Of a DNA stretch of 64,000 nt, positions 41,859 to 51,473 are shown piece by piece. Source of the stretch: G965225705 sp965225705 (GTDB lineage: Bacteria > Pseudomonadota > Alphaproteobacteria > Caulobacterales > Maricaulaceae); assembly GCA_965225705.1 (NCBI GenBank), contig OZ245325.1, forward strand, positions 1,302,001-1,366,000, in the 5' to 3' direction. The notes beneath the pieces are model-generated. The model did not search any database, was not told the origin of the DNA, and saw nothing but the letters and a program-made list of their open reading frames with translations. The number at the start of each line of letters is the position of its first letter. The first letter of the stretch is position 1. The position numbers were made by a program, and so were the translations under genes.

Positions 41859-42530
41859 TTATTCTTCAAGCTGAGCTTTTAAAACAACCGCCGCCGCAGG
41901 TGGGCAGAGTGCGAAACTTATCAAAGAAAAAGCAAACAGAAATAAAAGGGAAGAAAGTGGTGATTCCTTAACCTGGAAAGCTTTTTCACATGCACTGACA
42001 CCAAAAATAAGAAGGGGGGTTTGTAAAGGCAGAGCAATGAGGGCTATCAAAAGACCTGAACGACGTATACCTGCTGTCAAAGCCGCTGCCAGGGATGTGA
42101 TATAGACAAGAGCTGGCCCCCCACCACAAAGGGCAAGCGCCAGAATAAAACTGCTTTTCAAAGGTGTTCCTAAAGCCAGAGCCGTCAGCGGAGCCAGAAA
42201 AACAAGAGGCATAAGAGAACCTGCCCAGCGTGCCATGGCTTTCACCACAATGATCGCCCACAGGGAGCCCTCTTCTAAGACTAATGTCTCTAACGTCCCA
42301 TCCTCTAAATCTTCCTGAAACCAGCTTTCGGCAGAGATAAGTGCTGCTAAAAGAGCGGCAGAAAAAGAAAGCCCGGCTGCTGCGCGTGGGAGAGCCTCGG
42401 GCAAAGAACCAAGGGCAAAAGGCATCCAGGCCATAAAGGCAAGAAACCAGGCAAGGGGAACGGCTGCGCCACCACCACCGCGCCACGCGAGACAGAGCTC
42501 ACGCCTAAAAAAAACGCCCCACCTCTTCAC
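41859..42530 (-). CDS. ccmB: Cytochrome c biogenesis ABC exporter permease CcmB
   Basis: A 223-residue inner-membrane protein with about six hydrophobic helices. It works with CcmA (and CcmC/CcmD) to release haem-loaded CcmE during cytochrome c maturation. FFRRELCLAWRGGGGAAVPLAWFL at the N-terminus, SAESWFQEDLEDGTLETLVL and GTPLKSSFILALALCGG are typical of CcmB. The start overlaps the ccmA stop by four bases. No ccmC, ccmD or ccmE follows; ccmB is the last gene before convergent TIGR02300. Confidence 0.94.
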   Translation of the reverse strand: MKRWGVFFRRELCLAWRGGGGAAVPLAWFLAFMAWMPFALGSLPEALPRAAAGLSFSAALLAALISAESWFQEDLEDGTLETLVLEEGSLWAIIVVKAMARWAGSLMPLVFLAPLTALALGTPLKSSFILALALCGGGPALVYITSLAAALTAGIRRSGLLIALIALPLQTPLLIFGVSACEKAFQVKESPLSSLLFLFAFSLISFALCPPAAAVVLKAQLEE

Positions 42531-43198
42531 GCTGTTATCTCCGGTTTTTTGAGGATTAATTTAGCTGTTTTACTTTCCTGACACATCTCTAAAATCTGCA
42601 CATCAGGCCAGTCCAGAGGCATATGTGTTGCCGCGAGAACAAAACCTCCACGATGACGATGATGGGCTAAACGCGACGCCAGAATAGCTTCCCCCTCTTT
42701 ATCCAGAGCGCTTGTTGGCTCATCAAGAAGCCATAGGGTATGCGCTCCAAGCTCTAAACGGGCCAGAACAGCACGACGCTTTTGACCTGCAGAAAGGCGC
42801 GAGGCCGGACGATCTGCCACAGATGTCAGGCCCCACACCTCAAGGGCATGGTCTATCCTGTCCAGCCCCCTCCCTTTCCACAAAGACCAGAAATGAAGGC
42901 TCTGGCGGGGTGTTTCCAGTTTCTTTAAAGCATGGTGATGACCGATATAGGCAAGACTTTCAGAGCGAAGAACTTCCCCCCCAACTGGTGTTATCCAGCC
43001 TGCCACACACCTGAGAAGGCTCGTCTTTCCAACACCATTAGGACCATAAACAAGCAAAGCGCCCCCGGGTTTAAGAGTGATATTAAGATCACGAACAAGC
43101 AAACGCCCCCCCCGTTCTATGCTGAGAGATCTTAGTATCAGACTGTCTGTCCGGGACAATGTCGTATCATCAGAGGAAGAAAAATCAGAAAGGGTCAT
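42527..43198 (-). CDS. ccmA: Cytochrome c biogenesis ATP-binding export protein CcmA
   Basis: An ABC ATPase of about 223 residues. It has Walker A YGPNGVGKTSLLRC, signature RLSAGQKRRAVLARL, Walker B LWLLDEPTSALD and switch His in AATHMPLD. The signature with Ala-Gly-Gln-Lys is the CcmA form. AGGA before the ATG at 43198 defines the start; a longer frame to 43282 adds unsupported residues. It overlaps ccmB and forms the CcmAB transporter. Confidence 0.94.
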   Translation of the reverse strand: MTLSDFSSSDDTTLSRTDSLILRSLSIERGGRLLVRDLNITLKPGGALLVYGPNGVGKTSLLRCVAGWITPVGGEVLRSESLAYIGHHHALKKLETPRQSLHFWSLWKGRGLDRIDHALEVWGLTSVADRPASRLSAGQKRRAVLARLELGAHTLWLLDEPTSALDKEGEAILASRLAHHRHRGGFVLAATHMPLDWPDVQILEMCQESKTAKLILKKPEITA

Positions 43199-43290
43199 GC
43201 CAAATCCTGCTCTGCTGTCCGTGCAAAGTCTATAATTTTCCCTGAAACATTCCTGGAGTCCACTCAAAAAAAACTGGAGCAAAGATTAAG

Positions 43291-44661
43291 TTAGGTTTTT
43301 TGCTGAGAAGGATCATCCTCCGGGGTGGAATCAAAACCATAGTGTGCCCACAGGCACGCAAAACATACGGCTGGTAGCCCCATGATAGCCGTAATTGTAA
43401 AAAAGGGGGCATAAGCTGAGAGAATACCATAAGGAGCAATCACAAGAGACTCAACAAGTTTTCCCGAAAACCCCGCAAGGAACTTAGAAGGCAAAGCATA
43501 AAGTGAGCTTAGTAAAGCATATTGCGTTGCACTAAAATGCCTGTTCACCAAAGAGGACATAAAAACAATCAGGACTGTGCCTGCAAAACCATCAGAGAAA
43601 TTTTCCACAGCCAGAGCCGTCATCAGAAAACTGAGAGGCGTTTCCCCCGCCTGCAGAGCAAAGCTGGCAAGGGCTGCATAAGCAAGGTTAGAGCCACCCC
43701 CCAGAAAAGCCCCTGCAATAAGGGCTGTCTTTTTCCCAAAACGCATATGGAAAAATGCTGCGACACTTGCCCCGATAAGTGTAAAAATGGGGCCAAAAGT
43801 CTTCACACTTGCCCCAATTTCTGTTTTGCTAAAGCCAAGATCAAGATAAAAGGGTGTGGCCATAACCCCCATGACAAAATCTGTCACTCTATACGTACAC
43901 ACAAGGGCAAGAGCCAGCAGGAAAACATAACCATAACGTTGCCAGAAGTCAGAGAGAGGAAGAAAGAAAGCGGTTTGAAGCTTTTTTTTGAACCCTGTAT
44001 TTGTTTCTCTGGAAAGCGGTTTAAGACGTGTTGCCGGAGCCTTCAGGGCAATAAGACACGCTAGCAAAGCAAAAATACAGGCTATACCTGCATAAATACT
44101 GTTCCAGGAGATAATATCAGCAAGAATAAAAGCTCCCGCCACAGTCCCATAATAGGCCAGCCGATAGCCTATTCTATAGCCGGCTGCCATAAGACCCTGT
44201 TCACTATCCGGTGCATTTTCAAGACGCCAGGCGTCAATAGCAACATCCTGCGTTGCTGCAAAAAACGCTGTTGCTGAGGCTGATAAAGCTATCATGGAGA
44301 GGTGTGTGGCGGGATTACTCACAGACATCCACAAAATGCTGCAGATAACCCCCAGCTGAGAGACAAGAATCCAGGCTTTCCGTCGCCCAAGCCAGGACTC
44401 CAAACCTGGAACAGGAAGACGATCAAGGGCAGGTGACCACAGAAACTTAAATGCAAAGGCCAGACCAACCCAGGAAAAATACCCAATGTCTGCGCGACTG
44501 ACCCCGGAATCATAGAGCCAGGCTGAAAGCGTTGTATAAACAAGAAAAAGCGGTGCCCCAGACATGATGCCCAAAAGCAGCATGAAAGCAAAGCGGGGTT
44601 TACGAAGCTCCGAAAGAAATTTCCATGCCGTCAGATTTTTCAACCCTATCTTATACGCCAT
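43291..44661 (-). CDS. AmpG-like MFS permease
   Basis: A 456-residue membrane protein with about 12-14 hydrophobic helices. It has the family marks of AmpG: FAFMLLLGIMSGAPLFLVYTTL, FAFKFLWSPALDRLPVP and LGRRKAWILVSQ, then TQDVAIDAWRLE. AmpG imports anhydro-muropeptides from the periplasm for peptidoglycan recycling. No recycling or beta-lactamase genes are near, so the substrate is inferred. It lies just upstream of ccmA; the 44661 ATG is chosen over 44688. Confidence 0.9.
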   Translation of the reverse strand: MAYKIGLKNLTAWKFLSELRKPRFAFMLLLGIMSGAPLFLVYTTLSAWLYDSGVSRADIGYFSWVGLAFAFKFLWSPALDRLPVPGLESWLGRRKAWILVSQLGVICSILWMSVSNPATHLSMIALSASATAFFAATQDVAIDAWRLENAPDSEQGLMAAGYRIGYRLAYYGTVAGAFILADIISWNSIYAGIACIFALLACLIALKAPATRLKPLSRETNTGFKKKLQTAFFLPLSDFWQRYGYVFLLALALVCTYRVTDFVMGVMATPFYLDLGFSKTEIGASVKTFGPIFTLIGASVAAFFHMRFGKKTALIAGAFLGGGSNLAYAALASFALQAGETPLSFLMTALAVENFSDGFAGTVLIVFMSSLVNRHFSATQYALLSSLYALPSKFLAGFSGKLVESLVIAPYGILSAYAPFFTITAIMGLPAVCFACLWAHYGFDSTPEDDPSQQKT

Positions 44662-44727
44662 AGAACTGATCTCTTGTGAACTGGGCAAACTTAAATCAGA
44701 TTTTAATCCTGTCGTCCGGTCCAGTGG

Positions 44728-45513
44728 TCAGGGAGCAAGAAAATCTCCCTCCAAAATATCATAATGAAAAGACTGTACAATATGAGAATCCGGGTGAACA
44801 GATTTTTTGTGAGGATAGTCAAAACGTGATACAATGTCACGTAAAACATTCAGGCGGGCCAGTTTTTTGTCATTGGCATCAATTAAAATCCAGGGGACCT
44901 TATCATGATGTGTGCGTTTGAGCATAGCATCACGATGTTTTGAATATTCTCCCCAGCGCTTTTGTGCTTCTGCATCCAGAGGGGAAAGCTTCCAGCGTTT
45001 CAAAGCATCCTCCTTGCGGGCTTCAAGGCGCTTTTTTTGTTCTTTCTTTGTAATATCAAGCCAGTATTTTACCAAAACAAGCTCTTTTTCTGCTATCATA
45101 CGCTCAAAAAGGGCGACCTGACGCATAAAAACCTCATACTCTTCTGGTGTACAAAACCCCATAACCGGCTCCACACCTGCACGGTTATACCAGGAACGGT
45201 TAAAAAGCTTTATCTCTCCACAAGCAGGAAGATGAGGAACATAACGCTGAAAATACCAGCTTCTTCGTTCCTTATCTGTTGGCTTGTCTAAGGCAACCAT
45301 AGAGGCATGGCGGGGGGGAAGATGCTCTAAAATACGTTTGATGACACCATCTTTTCCTGCCGTATCCCGTCCCTCAAAAATAAAGGCAAGGCGCAAGCCT
45401 TTTTCTTTGACCATATTACAGAGTTTGGCCAGCTCCACCTGAAGATGGTGGAGATCTTTTTTATAACTCATTCTTTTTGGATGCTTCTCTTTTTTTACAG
45501 GGAGTGTCATCAT
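44728..45513 (-). CDS. ppk2: Polyphosphate kinase 2 family protein
   Basis: A single-domain PPK2 of up to 261 residues that transfers phosphate between polyphosphate and nucleotides. It has Walker A FEGRDTAGKDGVI, the lid with ERRSWYFQRYVPHLP, KLFNRSWYNRAGVEPVMGFC and the C-terminal WILIDANDKKLARLNV. The DTAGKDG loop and NRSWYNRAG are typical of class I PPK2, which favours making nucleoside triphosphates. The start is unclear: ATG 45513 or 45471, the latter beginning MSYKKDLHHLQVEL. Confidence 0.93.
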   Translation of the reverse strand: MMTLPVKKEKHPKRMSYKKDLHHLQVELAKLCNMVKEKGLRLAFIFEGRDTAGKDGVIKRILEHLPPRHASMVALDKPTDKERRSWYFQRYVPHLPACGEIKLFNRSWYNRAGVEPVMGFCTPEEYEVFMRQVALFERMIAEKELVLVKYWLDITKKEQKKRLEARKEDALKRWKLSPLDAEAQKRWGEYSKHRDAMLKRTHHDKVPWILIDANDKKLARLNVLRDIVSRFDYPHKKSVHPDSHIVQSFHYDILEGDFLAP

Positions 45514-45531
45514 AAAAGCCCATATGTGGTT

Positions 45532-45999
45532 TTAGAGACTGGATCGCAACATCCAGGCCGTTTTATCATGAACACGCAAGCGTCCCGTTGCCAGATCCGC
45601 TGTCCCATCATCCCCCGCTTCTTCGGCAATACGCAAGAGTTCATGGGAAGTTTTTGAAGCTATTTCGTGACCTTCAGCTAAAGCAAGCAACATTTTCTCT
45701 GCCGGAGGCGGTGTTCCCACATCATCTTTAATCTGGCTTAATTCTGAAAAAACCTGATAGCTTGCAGGCGCATAAACATTAATGGCCCTCAGACGCTCAG
45801 CAATTTCATCAAGAGCAATCCAGAGCTCATTATATTGTGTCTCAAACATGGCGTGGAGCTGAGGAAAACGTGGCCCCTCAACATTCCAGTGATAACCATG
45901 GGTTTTTAAATAAAGTATATATGTCTCTGCCAGGAGCTTTTTAAGCGCCTCGCCCGTTTTTTCCTGTTCCGGTGTTACAGAGGCAGATGATCCCATCGT
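45532..45999 (-). CDS. dps: Dps ferritin-like protein
   Basis: A 155-residue four-helix protein that oxidises and stores iron and protects DNA under starvation or oxidative stress. The ferroxidase ligands are in TYILYLKTHGYHWNVEGPRF (His), LHAMFETQYNELW and ALDEIAERLRAI (Asp/Glu). The ATG at 45999 has GAGGAG ten bases upstream, so the ATG at 46011, which lies before the ribosome site, is rejected. It stands alone downstream of ccmH, 18 bases before ppk2. Confidence 0.94.
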   Translation of the reverse strand, partial: TMGSSASVTPEQEKTGEALKKLLAETYILYLKTHGYHWNVEGPRFPQLHAMFETQYNELWIALDEIAERLRAINVYAPASYQVFSELSQIKDDVGTPPPAEKMLLALAEGHEIASKTSHELLRIAEEAGDDGTADLATGRLRVHDKTAWMLRSSL

Positions 46000-46324
46000 T
46001 TTTCTCCTCATGGATAATATCTGTTTTGTTAGTTTTAATATAAAATACAGATAAGAGGATGCAAACTGATTTTCAAGGTCTGGAAGAGAGAAGATATCCC
46101 CCTTATCTACCCCTTACACAAAAAATTCCTGAGACAAGACTATCCGTGGGGTAAATCTGTCTCTCATACAGAGAAAAAGAGCGCTTAAAATCAATATAAA
46201 GACAGAGGATCCCTTAAAAATTGCAGCAGGGTACATAAGTTTATACAAAGAAAAAAAGATGAAGGCATGCTCTGAAAACGGAGTATATATTCTTAAAAAC
46301 ACCCCATAAGAAACAACAAACCTT

Positions 46325-46768
46325 TCATGGAACTTCCTTTGTTCCACTCCGGTCAGCATGTCTGCGTGTTGACCAAAAGATCACAACAGCACCAAGCGTG
46401 AGGAAAAACAAAGGTGCCCCCCAAAGAAAAAATGTAGACAGGCGCAAAGGGGGCCGTGCCAAAACTGATTCCCCATAAGCTTCAACAAGTTGATTTTCAA
46501 TGGATTGCGATGACTGCCCCAGCGCCACCCCTTCACGGACAAGACGGCGCATATCCTGTGCCAAAAGTGCCTCAGATTCCAGAATATTTTGTCCTTCGCA
46601 TGTCACACACCTTAAAACACGCATAATGCTACGCGCACGTGCCTCATCCCCAGGGTTGTCCAGGGGTTTATCTCCTGCATGAGCAAAGCCTGCTACAAGA
46701 CAGATCAGAACATTTAAAAGACAGAACCGTCCTGTCTTTTTAAGGAAAGCATAAGGCATCAACATCAT
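46325..46768 (-). CDS. ccmH: Cytochrome c maturation protein CcmH (CycL type)
   Basis: A 147-residue protein with an N-terminal signal/anchor, the thiol motif L-R-C-V-T-C-E-G-Q (C-x2-C) and the helical SESEALLAQDMRRLVREG-like segment. A C-terminal membrane helix (LWGAPLFFLTLGAVVIFW) follows. It reduces or holds the apocytochrome CxxCH thiols for haem ligation. It is usually last in a ccmF-ccmG-ccmH cluster; here ccmF and ccmG are absent from its surroundings. The downstream hydrophobic frame (46114-46359) is unlikely to be coding. Confidence 0.93.
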   Translation of the reverse strand: MMLMPYAFLKKTGRFCLLNVLICLVAGFAHAGDKPLDNPGDEARARSIMRVLRCVTCEGQNILESEALLAQDMRRLVREGVALGQSSQSIENQLVEAYGESVLARPPLRLSTFFLWGAPLFFLTLGAVVIFWSTRRHADRSGTKEVP

Positions 46769-46800
46769 CTCCCCTTATATACCCCCTTCTCTGCTGCTGT

Positions 46801-48018
46801 CTATGAGGTTTCTTCTCCCATAACAGGCAGATTCCTGACATGACCATGATCAACGGCCCACACTTCTATGTTTTTCTCAAAGTCTTCAAAGAGCTCTCTG
46901 TCTGTTCCTGTCATCCAAACCTGAACACCAAGGGCATGAATGTGTTCTGCCAAAGCGTGACGACGCAGACTGTCAAGATGCGCACAGGCCTCATCAAGGA
47001 GAAGAAAGGGAGGTGCTTTAAGATGTGAAGACAAAACATGTGTTTGCGCTAAAACAAGCCCTGTTAAAAGGGCCTTTTGCTCACCTGTCGAGCATAGAGC
47101 TGCCGGCATATTTTTTTCCTTATGTCTCACCATAACATCTGAACGATGAGGCCCATCAGCTGTGCGCCCCTGAGCTTTTGTGTCTCTCAGACGATTATCT
47201 TTCAGGTGTTGTGTAAAAAGCGCAGAAACTTCCTGAGACGTCATGCCCCCTTCCAGTTTTTCTTCTAAAAAACCCTTTAGGGAAAGAACAGATTTTGGAA
47301 AGGCATTGTCTTCACCCTGATCAATGATCGCCTGAAGGGCATGAACAAGGCTGACCCGCCTGATGGCCATGGCTGTTCCGGCTTTGGCCATGCTGTGCTC
47401 CAGGCTATCAAGCCAGGCTGGCGGGGCGCGTCCCTCGTCAAGAAGCGTCTGACGCTGACGCATGGCCTTCTCATACGACAAAGCATGCTCTGCATGGCAC
47501 GCATCATACGCAAAGGCAAATCTGTCAAAAAAACGACGTCTTTCTGAAGCCCCCCCTGAAAACAAACGGTCCTGAGCAGGGGTAAGCCAGATGGAAGGGG
47601 CCAGCTCTGCCCGCTCCTGCCCTGTTGCACGCCTGCCATCAAGGCGCGCCTGGCGACGTAATGACGTTTTTTTAACAGGGTTGTTGCTCTCATAAGACGT
47701 GTTGAGGTTTTGCTCTCCCTCCTGCCCTAAGCCAAGACGATAAGAATCTTCGCACACACTGATTTCTGCAAAAACATGCCAGCCTGTCCCGACCTGATCC
47801 CTGTTTGGAAAATGCGCAGCCGGGGCACGACGCAACCCCCTGCCTGGACTTAAAAGAGAAACAGCTTCAAGAATATTGGTCTTGCCAGCCCCGTTAGGGC
47901 CAACAAGAATAAGACCTTCAGGCTGAGGAGAAAGATGAAGATCCTTATAATTCCGGAAGCAATTGAGAGAAAGACGCGTAAGACAACGTCTGGGAGTTGT
48001 ATCTGTCTTACTGCTCAC
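46801..48018 (-). CDS. recF: DNA replication and repair protein RecF
   Basis: A SMC-like ABC ATPase that helps load RecA at gaps. It has Walker A VGPNGAGKTNILEA, LTPAQDRLFSGGASERRRFFDR, signature CSTGEQKALLTGLVL and Walker B FLLLDEACAHLD. The length of 405 residues is slightly long. The only start in the right place is a GTG at 48018 next to AGAGG, which is close to the codon, so the true start may differ by a few residues. It follows dnaN by 33 bases. Confidence 0.95.
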   Translation of the reverse strand: MSSKTDTTPRRCLTRLSLNCFRNYKDLHLSPQPEGLILVGPNGAGKTNILEAVSLLSPGRGLRRAPAAHFPNRDQVGTGWHVFAEISVCEDSYRLGLGQEGEQNLNTSYESNNPVKKTSLRRQARLDGRRATGQERAELAPSIWLTPAQDRLFSGGASERRRFFDRFAFAYDACHAEHALSYEKAMRQRQTLLDEGRAPPAWLDSLEHSMAKAGTAMAIRRVSLVHALQAIIDQGEDNAFPKSVLSLKGFLEEKLEGGMTSQEVSALFTQHLKDNRLRDTKAQGRTADGPHRSDVMVRHKEKNMPAALCSTGEQKALLTGLVLAQTHVLSSHLKAPPFLLLDEACAHLDSLRRHALAEHIHALGVQVWMTGTDRELFEDFEKNIEVWAVDHGHVRNLPVMGEETS

Positions 48019-48051
48019 CTCTTTTTATCACACCTTTATCACAATCCAGAT

Positions 48052-49161
48052 CTAAACCCTTAAAGGCATGAGGACATAAAGCACATGCTCATCCCCTGAA
48101 TCCCGCATCAAAGTCGGTGATGTTGCGGCATCAAAATAAAATTCTGCTTCGGCCCCTTCAATCTGTGCGGCCACCTCAAGCACATAGCGGGCATTAAAGC
48201 CAATCTCCATCGCCTCTTCTGTATAATCAGCCCCAAGTTCTTCTGAGGCCTCTCCACTTTCAGCCTGCTGGACACTCAGTTCAAGTTTGTCCTGTGTAAG
48301 ACTCATTTTCACAAAACGGGATTTTTCTGAAGAGACAGTTGCAACACGATCCACAGCTTCACGTAACAAACTGTTATCCACTTTCATGACTTTTTGATTG
48401 TTTTTGGGAATAACACGCTCATAATCAGGAAAAACACCATCAACCAGCTTAGATGTTAGAAGCGTGTTTCCGTGAGAAAAGCGGATTTTAGACTCAGAAA
48501 TATCAAGAGAAACAACCTCATCACTGGAATCGATCAGGCGATAGATCTGGTCAATTGTTTTGCGGGCAACAATGATGGCTGGCATGTTATCTGTCCCCTC
48601 AGGGCGTGCCATTTGTGCCTGAGCCAGACGGTGACCATCTGTTGCCACACTTCTGAGATAGTTTTTATCTTCCGTGACGTGAAAGTGAATTCCGTTCAAA
48701 TAATAGCGCGTCTCCTCATTGGAAACAGAAAAGCGTGTTTTATCAATCAGGCGTTTTATATCCCCCCTGGACAGGGAAAACGAGCACACAAAGTCATCAT
48801 CTGAGAAAAGAGGAAAGTCATCAGCAGGCAAAATAGGCAAATGAAAGCGGGACCGGCCAGCCTTCAAATGCAGACGCCCATCCTCAGAAAGGCTTATCTC
48901 GACATCAGTTCCCTCCGGAAGCTTTTTGACAATGTCATATAAAGTATGGGCAGCGACAGTCACAGCCCCCTCTTCACCAATGCGTGCCGGAACCGTGTCA
49001 ATAATTTCAACATCCATATCCGTTGCCGTCAAACGAAGCCTGTCTTCTTCAGCACACACAAGAATATTGGATAAAATAGGGATGGTATTACGTTTCTCAA
49101 CCACACTTTGTACATGACCCAGCGCTTTAAGAAAAACCGTACGTTCAATCGTAAACTGCAT
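48052..49161 (-). CDS. dnaN: DNA polymerase III beta subunit (sliding clamp)
   Basis: The 369-residue clamp that tethers polymerase III to DNA. MQFTIERTVFLKALGHVQSV opens domain 1, and RNTIPILSNILV, ATDGHRLA, GVFPDYERVIPKNN and the C-terminal HVLYVLMPLRV are DnaN marks. AAGG before the ATG supports the start. It is followed by recF. dnaA, which usually precedes it, is absent: upstream is a divergent plsC, so this is not an intact dnaA-dnaN-recF locus. Confidence 0.97.
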   Translation of the reverse strand: MQFTIERTVFLKALGHVQSVVEKRNTIPILSNILVCAEEDRLRLTATDMDVEIIDTVPARIGEEGAVTVAAHTLYDIVKKLPEGTDVEISLSEDGRLHLKAGRSRFHLPILPADDFPLFSDDDFVCSFSLSRGDIKRLIDKTRFSVSNEETRYYLNGIHFHVTEDKNYLRSVATDGHRLAQAQMARPEGTDNMPAIIVARKTIDQIYRLIDSSDEVVSLDISESKIRFSHGNTLLTSKLVDGVFPDYERVIPKNNQKVMKVDNSLLREAVDRVATVSSEKSRFVKMSLTQDKLELSVQQAESGEASEELGADYTEEAMEIGFNARYVLEVAAQIEGAEAEFYFDAATSPTLMRDSGDEHVLYVLMPLRV

Positions 49162-49534
49162 GATTAACCTTATATATTGATGTTGAGGACAGTGTGCATG
49201 ATTCTCTTAAAAACTTCAAAATATAAATATATGACACAGGCCCTAAAGGTGTTGTAAAGACGTATGTTGAAGATTCACCATCATGACAGAAAAAGTCAAG
49301 CCGGGGAGCATAAGCTTTCTCTTTCACAGAAAACCTCACCTGAAGTATTTCATAAAAAATATGCAGTCCTGTTTTTCTTGCATAGCCTTCTCCACAAAGC
49401 ATACTATAATGAGCAGAAAAGGGCTAAATATAAACAGAAACCTCCCTTAAAGAAACAGATATGCGTCGTTTGCTGTTCACCCGGAGGCTCTGACCCGCGA
49501 CACTCTACAGAAGGTTTTTCAGGATATGTGTTCC
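49162..49534. other. Divergent promoter region between dnaN and plsC
   Basis: About 370 bases with no convincing gene. Each strand should carry a promoter for dnaN or plsC. A TATAAT box lies near 49405-49410, but I cannot find a well-spaced -35 box for it. No DnaA-box cluster typical of oriC is evident. Confidence 0.4.
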
Positions 49535-50332
49535 ATGATTCTGGCTTTTCGTTCCCTGCTTTTTATTGTGTGGATGTATGGTCTCATGGTGGTCATAGGT
49601 CTATTGGCCCTCCCCAGCCTTATAATGCCGGAAATCTTTGCAAAAGGTGTTTATTCTTTATGGCTTAAGCTTGTTTTTTGGGGCCTGCGTGTTTTGTGTG
49701 GTTTACGCTTTGAGGTTCATGGCCATGACAATATTCCTGAAGGGGGCTTTTTAATAGCCTCAAAACACCATAGCATGCTTGATGTTCTTGTCCCCTGGTT
49801 TATTTTTAACAATCCTGTTATCATTCTCAAACAACAACTTGCTTTTCTGCCTGTTTTTGGCTGGTACGCCCTAAAAACAGGGAATATTGCCATTAACAGA
49901 AAGGCTGGAACAAAAGCTCTCCGCCATATGAATCAGGAAGCTCAAAAACGCCTTGATGAAGGCCGTCCTGTCCTTATTTTCCCGGAAGGAACACGTACAA
50001 CACCCGGAGATCCTGCAGAGTATAAGCCCGGTGTTGCAGCACTTTATAAAAATCTTCATGTTCCCTGTCTTCCTGTGGCCCATAATGGGGGACTTTTCTG
50101 GCCAGCGCATGGTCTTATACGAAAACCAGGGCTTATCAGGTTTGAGATTTTGCCTCCCATACCCCCGGGCCTTGGACGGAAGGATTTTATGGAAACCCTT
50201 GAAGAGCGCCTTGAAGCAGCCTGTAAAGAGCTTTTACCTGAAACTTCATCAACGACTCCCTCCACCACAAAGGGAACAGCCTCTCCCGGGGAGCCGTCTA
50301 AAGACAAATCCGGAGAGCAAAAAAGCTTATGA
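49535..50332 (+). CDS. plsC: 1-acyl-sn-glycerol-3-phosphate acyltransferase
   Basis: The enzyme makes phosphatidic acid by adding a second acyl chain. Hydrophobic N-terminus, then the acyltransferase H-x4-D block ASKHHSMLDVL, the substrate block FPEGTRTTPG and VPCLPVAHN. It ends in a Ser/Thr/Pro-rich tail. The ATG at 49535 suits the AGGA upstream; the ATG at 49526 is too close to it. The stop overlaps the next gene's ATG (ATGA), so the two are coupled. Confidence 0.94.
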   Translation: MILAFRSLLFIVWMYGLMVVIGLLALPSLIMPEIFAKGVYSLWLKLVFWGLRVLCGLRFEVHGHDNIPEGGFLIASKHHSMLDVLVPWFIFNNPVIILKQQLAFLPVFGWYALKTGNIAINRKAGTKALRHMNQEAQKRLDEGRPVLIFPEGTRTTPGDPAEYKPGVAALYKNLHVPCLPVAHNGGLFWPAHGLIRKPGLIRFEILPPIPPGLGRKDFMETLEERLEAACKELLPETSSTTPSTTKGTASPGEPSKDKSGEQKSL

Positions 50333-51336
50333 AAATGCTCTGGAAGGTCTCCTGGATAAGTCTTACCGGCATGGTTTTGACGCTGTTCCTTCTTATTCTG
50401 TCATGGTTGATCATAGCGCGGATGACAGAACAGGCTTATGAGACCTGGGCCTTTGATCAAAAGGCTTTAGGATATGAGATAAAACCAAATCATCTCGCGC
50501 TAAAAGGAGCCCCTTTACACCTCATCCATGAAGGTGATGTCTCTCTCTCCCGGTTTCTGTCTTTGCAGGAGACAGAGCTCTCCCCTTTAGAGACAATGGA
50601 AGGGACAGCCAAAACATGTCGTGCTGAAGCCTTAATATTCTGGCCACAAAAATGGCACCTTCTTTGTGCTCTTGTGCATGCAAAATATAAATATGGCAGG
50701 TATGGGAACCTGCATATGCTCCTCCGGAATCCTCACATAAAAGTGTCCTCCACGAAAGCCTCCCTTAAAGCGGACTCCTTTAAAGCTTATAAAAAAGATC
50801 AAAACTTATTAGGGGAGAGTAAAGAAATTGCTCTGTCCGTTTTTCAGAACAAAAAAAATGATGTGTATCTGGAAGGTAAAATCTCGGACATAACTCTTGC
50901 TGCACCTCAGGAAGACCCTCTTGCTTTAAAAAAAATTGAGGCAAAACTTCAGCTCAGCCACAGGGACAGTCTCAAAGAGGGGGGTCTTAGAGGCTGGCAG
51001 CAAGCCCGGGGCCGTTTGCAGATAGAAAAACTTCTCCTCACTGGACCTGAAAACCATGCTCTTAAAATTAAGGGCTGGCTCATACTGGACAATCGGGGCT
51101 TTTGGCGTGGAGATATCATTTTTTCTTTCTCAGGCACGGATGCTTTTTCTTACTATCTCACAAAAACAGATGGGCTTACTCCCAAAAATCAAAAAATAAT
51201 TGCCACACTTGTTAAGAGCATACCTCCAAAAGCTGATGGAAGCCTGGATATACCCCTCACTCTACGCCAGGGGGGTATTTATTTTGGCTTTTTCCGCCTT
51301 GCTGATTTAGCATCCCTTCTTGCCTCTTCACCCTGA
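50329..51336 (+). CDS. DUF2125-like membrane-anchored protein
   Basis: A 335-residue protein with one N-terminal membrane helix (LTLFLLILSWLIIA) and a large periplasmic part rich in beta strands, without catalytic residues. The pattern (W..DQKALGYEIKPNHLALKGAPLHL at the start, LDNRGFWRGDIIFSFSG later) resembles the alphaproteobacterial DUF2125 family. Function is unknown. Coupling to plsC suggests a role in the envelope, which is inference. Confidence 0.65.
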   Translation: MKMLWKVSWISLTGMVLTLFLLILSWLIIARMTEQAYETWAFDQKALGYEIKPNHLALKGAPLHLIHEGDVSLSRFLSLQETELSPLETMEGTAKTCRAEALIFWPQKWHLLCALVHAKYKYGRYGNLHMLLRNPHIKVSSTKASLKADSFKAYKKDQNLLGESKEIALSVFQNKKNDVYLEGKISDITLAAPQEDPLALKKIEAKLQLSHRDSLKEGGLRGWQQARGRLQIEKLLLTGPENHALKIKGWLILDNRGFWRGDIIFSFSGTDAFSYYLTKTDGLTPKNQKIIATLVKSIPPKADGSLDIPLTLRQGGIYFGFFRLADLASLLASSP

Positions 51337-51473
51337 ATATTTTTTATAAAAACAGATCTGGGATTATAGACAACAGAGCCCTACATATAAAAGCTTAAAG
51401 GGTCGTCAAGCTCCCTTTTTAACGCTCACAAAAAAGAACAGGGATATAGTTCTGCCCAGGAAAGGGGAAATCC

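Noticed and set aside
46114..46359. Hydrophobic 81-codon minus frame downstream of ccmH
   Set aside because: It overlaps ccmH, lacks a ribosome site, and its predicted start lies inside the ccmH end; it is most likely non-coding.
48052..49534. Replication origin near dnaN-recF
   Set aside because: dnaA is absent and no cluster of DnaA boxes or AT-rich unwinding repeats was found in the dnaN-plsC gap.
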